Part shown: piece after piece, positions 57,846 to 64,000 of the stretch
Position numbering within the stretch: the first letter of the stretch is position 1
Layout: each line of letters opens with the position of its first letter
Source of the DNA: Ovis canadensis
Taxonomy: Eukaryota > Chordata > Mammalia > Artiodactyla > Bovidae
Reading direction: 5' to 3'
DNA length: 64,000 nucleotides
Assembly (NCBI RefSeq): GCF_042477335.2
Contig: NC_091246.1
Span: forward strand, 255,177,501 to 255,241,500
Notes under the pieces: model-generated
Database searches by the model: none
What the model saw: only the letters and a program-made list of their open reading frames with translations
What the model was told of the DNA's origin: nothing
Program-made: the position numbers and the translations under genes

Positions 57846-59385
57846 TGTGCGAGGCCCAGTCTAAGAGCAGGTCCTGTTGTAGAGCGCCCAGCGGGCCCCA
57901 GAAGCTGCCAGGCGCTCAACGCCTCCTCTCGTTTAATCCGCCCACCCCATGAGGCTGGAGCTGTTACAATGTCCACTTTACAGACCAGGAATCTAAGGCT
58001 CGAAGGAGTTGACACACTTACTGCCTGAGTCTCTTAATAAGTGAAACATGGGATTTGAACCTGGATCTGTTCGCCCAGCTCCGCCCCACCCCCTGGGGTG
58101 TCGGGGCCCTCCTGGGCCCATGGAGGGGGCGCCCTGCACCCTCAGGCCCCGATCCCGTCCCTTCCGGAGCTGAGAGAGGCAGCTCTGAGGACGGCTGATC
58201 CCCGGGGTTTTGTTCTTGGCACAAAGGCATCCGGATCCCGGCTTAGCCGTGAATGGCGAGGGGCCCGCCACCCCCCGCGGGCAGGCCTGGCAGGCTCTGC
58301 TGCCGCCCGCTGCCCCACCGCCGGGAGCCCCGGCTTCCCATTCAGAGCTGCGGCTCAGCCAGCGACAAGCGCATCAAAGCAGGGAGATTACAGACCTGGG
58401 GGGATTACAGGCGGCCGTGAGGGCCTGGGGGTGCTGGGGGTCCCACGGGGGCCCTGGTCCTGTGCCGGCTCCTCCTGGCCTCCACGGAGACCTCAGGGCC
58501 ACCAGCAGGGCAGGCAGTGAGGGGAGGGGAGGCCAGAGGGGAAAGGGCACAGTCGGGGGCAGGGCTGGTCACTGATCCAGGCGACTCTGCTCTCACTCAG
58601 GATGTCTTCCGTGAAAGAAACACTTTCTCTGTGCTTAAGACACCCCATCCTGGGGCCTCTGCCAGAGAGAGAAGGGCCAAAGGCCAACAGAGAGGAGACA
58701 CTGTCGGCAGAAGGGGGAGGGGGCGGTCTCCTGGGGGCACATGCCCCCCTGACTGCCCGCGGGCGCCCTGGGGGAGGGCTGGCACGTGTGGGCAGCGCCT
58801 GGTTGGGCAGAAGCGCGGAGACGGACGGGCCCCTGTGGATGGAGCAGCAGGAAGAGGGCTCCCCAGGGCCTCCTGCAGCCGGGTCTGCCCTGGGCTGCTG
58901 GGAGCCCTGGGCCTGGGGGTCTTCCCTGTCCTGGGCTTAGACTCGCCCGGGAGGGAAGGGAGTGCGGGTCGCAGCTCGGGGGTCGCAGAGGGTGAGGGCA
59001 GGCGGGGCCGTGGGCCCTGAGGTGCTGCTCTGCGGTGTGACCTCAGGGAGGTGAGCAGCCCTCTCTGGGCCCCCTTCTCCTTCCAAAGGACTCTGGCATC
59101 CTGTTGGGTGCTGAGGGTGTGCTTACTGGGGGCCCCCTGCACTGGGCCTTTCAGGGAGGTAGGCTTGTGCTGGCCCTGGACCTGCATTCTTTATCCGGTC
59201 CTCCCAGCACAATTGCTTCTTCCCCACTTGACAGGTGAGGAAACCGAGGCTCACAGAGGCCTTGGCCAAGGTCGCCTGGCTCCTGAGGAGTTCCAGGCCG
59301 CACGACCTCACTCTCGGATGCCAAGCTGTGGGCTGAGACCCCAGCAGGCTGGCCCCGTGCCTGGACACTTATGGGGCCTTGCGGC

Positions 59386-59399
59386 CTGCCCCCTGGTGC
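59386..59399 (-). promoter_or_regulatory. CTCF-type motif (minus orientation)
   Basis: On the minus strand the site reads GCACCAGGGGGCAG, one mismatch (first base) from the CTCF core consensus. It faces the plus-oriented motif at 47411. Binding is inferred. Confidence 0.42.
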
Positions 59400-59565
59400 C
59401 AGGGTGGCAGAGGACGGTGCCCACCTGCCCCCCCCACCCCCCCAAGCACAGGCTCGGCCGGCGTTTGGCCGGCTCCCGAGGAACGCCGCTGCATTCCTGT
59501 GGCGGGGGCGCGGCTGCCCGCAGCTCTGCTTGCCCGAGGCGCTGGTTGCTAAGCGCTGTTCCAGG

Positions 59566-59578
59566 TGCTGAGTCAGCA
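59566..59578. promoter_or_regulatory. Perfect palindromic MARE (MAF/NFE2/NRF2/BACH type)
   Basis: TGCTGAGTCAGCA is an exact 13-bp T-MARE. About 270 bp downstream lie an AGATAAG GATA core (minus strand, 59824-59830) and a TGACTCA AP-1 core (59844-59850). An enhancer is inferred. Confidence 0.5.
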
Positions 59579-62126
59579 GGCCCGTCCGTCACAGGAAGGA
59601 GGTGACCGGGTGGGGAGGAGGCCCTGCTTCCCAGAGGGGTCGGGGTGGAGGGGTGCCCTGGGGTCCCAACCTGGGAGCAGCGGGGAGTCGGGTTGAGTCC
59701 TGCTGAGGAGCTGAGATGCTCCCTGCGGAGAAGTCCGGTCAGGGAGCTCAGGGTGCGAGGACTTTAGATGGGAGGGGAGGCGTTCCACGTACCCGGCGCC
59801 GCACTGGCTACCTCTGTGGGACTCTTATCTCCGAGAATAAAGCTGACTCATGGTCCTTAACCTCCTTTCTCATCTGGGGAAACTGAGGTGCAGCCGGTCC
59901 CTCGTGGTGAAGGGGCAGGGCCAGGCCTGGGACTCAGAGCTGCGGGCAGTGGGCCTGGCCTTGTGGGCTTCAAGAGCCCTTTCCCTTCTGGGGCCTCAGT
60001 TTCCTCCCCTGCCCTGAGGAGGCAGGGAAAGTGGCCCCGCCACGCCCTCCACAGTGCCATTTCCTCTGTAAGGAGCGCCACTCCCCCCCATCCCCACCCC
60101 TGCCTCCCTCCCAGCCCGCGGCCAGCCTTTGATCTCCTGGCGGTGCCTGCCTCCAGGCTCCCTTTATCTTTACGGGCACTGCCCCGGGCACCAGCCCACT
60201 CCCACCCCCCTACTGGCATCCAGAGGGTAGAGAGGGCACTCCCGGAGAGCCAGCATGGAGGTGGGGAGAGCTGGCTGAGAGGGCTGGGCTTAGCGGGGTC
60301 TCACGGTGCCCGCCTGGGAGGGGCTGATAGCTGGTGGGCACGGGCCAGCGCAGGGCAGATGGTGCACAGGGTGGGCCGGCGTTTCACGAGGCCAGGAGTT
60401 TCGAGGGCTCGTTCTGGTGGTTTCTGATAAGAGAAGGAAGCGGTGGTCAAAATCCGTGGGAGACTGGCAGATGGGCTGGGGGCAGCAGCAGGGCAGAGGG
60501 GTCCCACTGCCAGCCTGCCCGGCGGTCTTTGCCCGAGGTCTTGGCCCAAGTCCAATGACCAGCTGCCCCCACCTGCCTCCCCTCTCAGGCAAAGATCTGG
60601 GGTCTCGCAGCTGGAAGCAGTGCTGTCTGGCGCCTCCTCTGGGGTGTGTGGGCTGAACTGACGGGTAAGGCCCGGCCGCTGCCCGTGGAATATCTCTACT
60701 CTAAAGCAAGAGCCGCGGCCCCTGCAGGGAGCTCCTAGTCGTGAGAGAGGGCACGCAGACCATTCCTGGAAACCCCCCAGCTGCTGGAGGAGCTGTTGTG
60801 CCCTCCCCCTGGGGGGCGGTTCACAGTCTGAGGGCGGAGGCCGGCAGGCAGGCCGAGAACCAGCAGGCCTGCTGGGAGTCCAGCGTCTTCACCAGGCCGG
60901 GTCAGAGACGAAGAAGGCAGGCAGGACCCAGAGACACCGCTGTCCCTCTGGGATCAGCCTGAGGCCCGGCCCTGGCCTGGACGGGTCTCTGTCAGAGTGG
61001 CCCGGGGCACAGGTTCAGGCTGTGGCAGGAGGTGGGTCCCTGTGCAAAACAGTTATTAGCGCTGCTCCTCCGGGCCGGCGAGACGGGGAGGGTCTATTAC
61101 AGGCTGGAGCCGCAGAGACAGCCTGCCTCCTTACCCCACCCACCGCACTGCGCGCGCACACACCGGGGCACAGACGTGTGCACGCATGCAGACGGACGCG
61201 CCGGGCCCGTCCTCGTCCTCAGCTTCTTCACTGTGACCTGAGGGTCATCACAGCTCTCTCGCACGCCCCCTTCCTCTGGGACACACGGATGTGGGCACAC
61301 ACTCGTCCTCACACACTCACACCGGCAGGCCCACGCGCCCTGCTCCAACCACCCCCCAACTCACACACAACGTACCCAACACATCCTTGCGTGTGAACTG
61401 CCACACAAGCGCACACAGGTGCATATGCAGTTGGGGGACTGCGGCAGGGTCCCGGGACCCCAGTGAGGGTGAAGAGAACCCTCACTCCCCCCCAGCAGCA
61501 TTCTCTCCCTGGGGTGGACCCCACAAGTCAGCCAGGTGCCAGGCAGGGCCCCCAGCTCGGTGCCCTTGCCCTCTTTCCTGAGGAAATGCCATTTTGGCCA
61601 GGGGGAGGTTGTGAGTGAGAGGCACGCAGATCTGGCTTCAATTGCCCTGAGACTTGGCTTCCTCATCTGTAAAGCAGGGATGCACGCAGCCTCGGGGAGG
61701 TCGCAGAGAGGGTGGAGGCCACGAGAGGACCTGGATGCAGGCTGATGTGTGTGAAGCGCCTGGGAGATCGCAGTTGCTCAGGAAACGCTGGCTGGGTGGA
61801 TTGGGGGCAGGGGGAGCTCCCTGGAGCGTGGAAGAGAACAGATACGATCAGGCGTGTTCCACAAACCTGTTGCATTCCAGGCCTCGATCTGGGCACTGGG
61901 GCCTCAGATTAAAACAAAGTCAAACCAAACTCTGTTCCCTCCCTTCCCTCAAGGTGCTCACTCGCCCAATACTGCAGAGGCTGGATTCTGTGTCAACGGT
62001 CAATACCAAGTCAGCGTGGGGTGTGCTGGGAGACGAGACGTATGGAGGAGCGGCAGGAGGGGAAGGTGTGGGGCGGCCACTTCTCAGGAGGCGATCTTAG
62101 GCAGCGACTGTCCCTCTTTGAACTCA

Positions 62127-62378
62127 GTTCAGTTCAGTTCAGTTCAGTCGCTCAGTCGTGTCCGACTCTTTGCGACCCCAGGAATCGCAGCACGCCAGGC
62201 CTCCCTGTCCATCACCAACTCCCGGAGTTCACTCAGACTCATGTCCATCGAGTCAGGGATGCCATCCAGCCATCTCATCCTCGGTCGTCCCCTCCTCCTC
62301 CTGCCCCCAATCCCTCCCAGCATCAGAGTCTTTTCCAATGAGTCAGCTCTTCTCATTGGGTGGCCAAAGGACTGGAGT
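62127..62378 (-). repeat. BovB LINE 3' fragment with (CAGTT)n tail
   Basis: The reverse copy begins with a (CAGTT)n run at about 62126-62148 and goes on to catcagagtcttttccaatg and gggtggccaaaggactggag. Confidence 0.9.
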
Positions 62379-63274
62379 TGAACTCAGTTTCCCCAAATAT
62401 AAAATGGGCTTGAAAATAACCAGATCGCTGCTGGCTCTGTGCCAGGCGCGTGGCATATGGCCTCTACCTGGGCGGAGCCCGTGGGCCCTTCCTCCCCTTC
62501 TGAGCCTGGGCTGGGGGCTGGGGGTCGGGATGAGGCCGTCTGTTTCCACGGAGTTCCTGCAGTTTCTTCCCCAGGAACCCAGTCCCGCGGACCCCAGGTC
62601 TCAGGGGCAGGGTGAGGGGGAACTGCGGACCCTGGAGTGTGCTTGACCACGGACGGGTTGACTGCAGTCAACCCCCTCAACTAAGGGGCTGCGCATGCTT
62701 CTGGTGGCCGCAGATCTGGGGAAGTGTCAGAGGTGTCCTGACCCCTGGGAGCCCTCGGTCTAACAGGAGAGGCATGGGTTCCCTTCTGCGCCCTCCAGCG
62801 CCCAGTCAGAGGGGGCATGCGGCACAGCACACTCGCCCTCTGATGAGGTAAGTCTCTCCAGAGTGTCAGAGCTGGGGGGTGCCCTAGAACCTCTCTTGAG
62901 TCTCCAAGGCTTGGCCTGGAGAGAGCCACTCAGGACCCCGAGGGTGGGACTCACGTGGGGAGGGTGGGTGTGTCTCACGGGCACTGGGGCAAACTGCAGC
63001 CAGCAGCCCTCCAAAGACTTCCAAAGTCAGGACTATGCAGGCAGGCCTCCAGACCTGCCACCCCCAAGCAAGTCTGTGATCTGGTTCCTGCCCTTGGCTA
63101 GGCAGTCGGCAAGCGCAGGTCCCACTTTCCCTTTTTTCAGGTGGGGAAACTGAGGCCAGAAGGAGGAGGTAGTTTTCAGGCCGTGAGGCCTTCAACAGAT
63201 CTCTGCCAGCCTGTCTTTGCCTCCCACAGGATGAAAGGAATGGACCTAGCTCAGTGCCTGGCTCTGAGATACTA

Positions 63275-63565
63275 CTAACTACTACTGCTAAGTCGCTTCA
63301 GCATGTCCGACTCTGTGAGACCCCATAGCCAGCAGCCCACCAGGCTCCCCGGTCCCTGGGATTCTCCAGGCAAGAACACTGGAGTGGGTTGCCATTTCCT
63401 TCTCCAGTTTTCCTTTAAAATTGGAGGAAGTTACAGTTCAGTACACACAGGCAAAGTCGTATCCGACTCTTTGTGACCCCATGGACTGTAGCCCACCAGG
63501 CTCCTCTGTCCATGGAATTCTCTAGGCAAGAGTACTGGAGTGGGCTGCCATTCCCGAGATAAAGC
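63275..63565 (-). repeat. Two Bov-A-type SINE units, reverse orientation
   Basis: One unit at 63275-63412 (gctaagtcgcttcagcatgt) and one at 63435-63556 (aaagtcgtatccgactcttt) are separated by about 20 bp. They are either a diverged Bov-A2 dimer or two insertions. Confidence 0.78.
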
Positions 63566-63662
63566 TCAGCAAATCTCACGGTGATGACTACCAATCGCCA
63601 TTGTTGTGAAGCGCCAGTGAGGCCCCAGGCGAGGCGGTAGAGGCCGAAGGCTTTGGGAAGGA

Positions 63663-63778
63663 GGGGATTTTTATTTATTTGGGCATGTGGGGTCTTAGCT
63701 CCCGGATCAAGGATCGCACTGAAGGCCCCTGCAGGAGAAGCGCGCAGTCTTAACCAGTGGGCCACCGGGGAAGCCCCG
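63663..63778 (-). repeat. CHR-type SINE
   Basis: The reverse copy has tttttatttatttgggcatg, ggtcttagctcccggatcaa and accagtgggccaccggggaa. Confidence 0.82.
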
Positions 63779-63829
63779 GAGGAGGTGATTTTTAAAGGGG
63801 GGGCGTACGAGGCCTGGGGGGAGCAGCGG

Positions 63830-64000
63830 CCGGACCGAGGGCAGAACCAGGCATAGCGCGCGCCGCACCGGAGCGCGGGGCCCGGGGTCCTGGCCCCTCG
63901 TCGCGGTCCCCGCGGCCCTCGTTTCCACGGTGACGGGGCCGCCCCAGTTGGGCGCCGACCCCCTTTGCGGGGCGCAGAGGCGGTGCCTCGCAGCGGGGAA
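63830..64000. promoter_or_regulatory. Start of a CpG-dense stretch at the window edge
   Basis: The last 170 bp are very GC-rich with frequent CpG (gcgcgcgccgcaccggagcg and onward). It may be the edge of a CpG-island promoter. Given human gene order, EPHA2 is the natural candidate, but no EPHA2 coding sequence is in the window. Confidence 0.4.

Larger units (their letters stand above)
38863..64000. other. Intergenic region downstream of ARHGEF19 (towards EPHA2)
   Basis: No protein-coding exon was recognised in this 25-kb stretch, and none of the EPHA2 protein appears. It holds the repeats listed separately and unique GC-rich blocks (39.8-40.4, 42.2-43.0, 45.9-47.0, 47.3-48.0, 48.3-49.0, 49.3-51.3, 54.3-56.0, 56.2-57.6, 57.9-62.1, 62.4-63.2 kb). 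In human the next gene in this direction is EPHA2, so distal regulatory DNA is likely here. Confidence 0.55.

Noticed and set aside
61130-61440. CA-rich stretch as a microsatellite
   Set aside because: The CA content is high but irregular; there is no real periodic run.
63830-64000. First exon of EPHA2
   Set aside because: CpG density fits a promoter edge, but no EPHA2 signal peptide or other coding sequence is present before the window ends.

Overview
The window is mammalian nuclear DNA from a ruminant, most likely a bovid. The evidence is the repeat set: BovB (RTE-type) LINEs, Bov-tA and Bov-A2 SINEs, the older cetartiodactyl tRNA-derived SINE called CHR here, a solo LTR of a bovid class II endogenous retrovirus, and pan-mammalian MIR, L2, L1M and MaLR remnants. 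The protein-coding exons match human 1p36.13 genes in order and relative orientation (CPLANE2, an ANO7-like pseudogene, ARHGEF19, then EPHA2 expected just downstream). The species and chromosome cannot be fixed from sequence alone.

Layout, left to right. 1-2.9 kb: the last four coding exons of CPLANE2 (RSG1), plus strand, with SINEs and a mariner-like MITE in the intron. 2.9-14.6 kb: intergenic, dominated by SINEs, a MaLR LTR fossil, and one near-full-length BovB LINE that has a twin-priming inversion, a 12-bp target-site duplication and a solo LTR nested in it. 14.6-23.1 kb: a decayed anoctamin pseudogene resembling ANO7, plus strand, in which at least 13 exon relics remain recognisable, one exon relic is out of order, and a second BovB has landed in one exon; a cluster of GC boxes lies close to its penultimate relic. 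23.1-29.2 kb: intergenic with SINE and MIR pieces. 29.2-38.9 kb: the complete coding sequence of ARHGEF19 (WGEF), 15 coding exons giving an 807-residue RhoA exchange factor (N-terminal autoinhibitory region, DH, PH, SH3), with its polyadenylation signal. 38.9-64 kb: no gene found. This part holds L1M, L2, MIR, MaLR, BovB and SINE copies, plus unique GC-rich DNA carrying good matches to CTCF, MARE, AP-1 and GATA motifs. A CpG-dense stretch begins at the very end.

The two live genes are linked in function by known biology, not by anything in the DNA: CPLANE2 works with the CPLANE (planar polarity effector) proteins in ciliogenesis, and ARHGEF19 is a RhoA exchange factor implicated in Wnt planar-cell-polarity signalling. 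I found no CRISPR array, operon, RNA gene or obviously new system. The most interesting material is the architecture of the pseudogene, the LINE rearrangement, the intronic minisatellite and the putative regulatory motifs.
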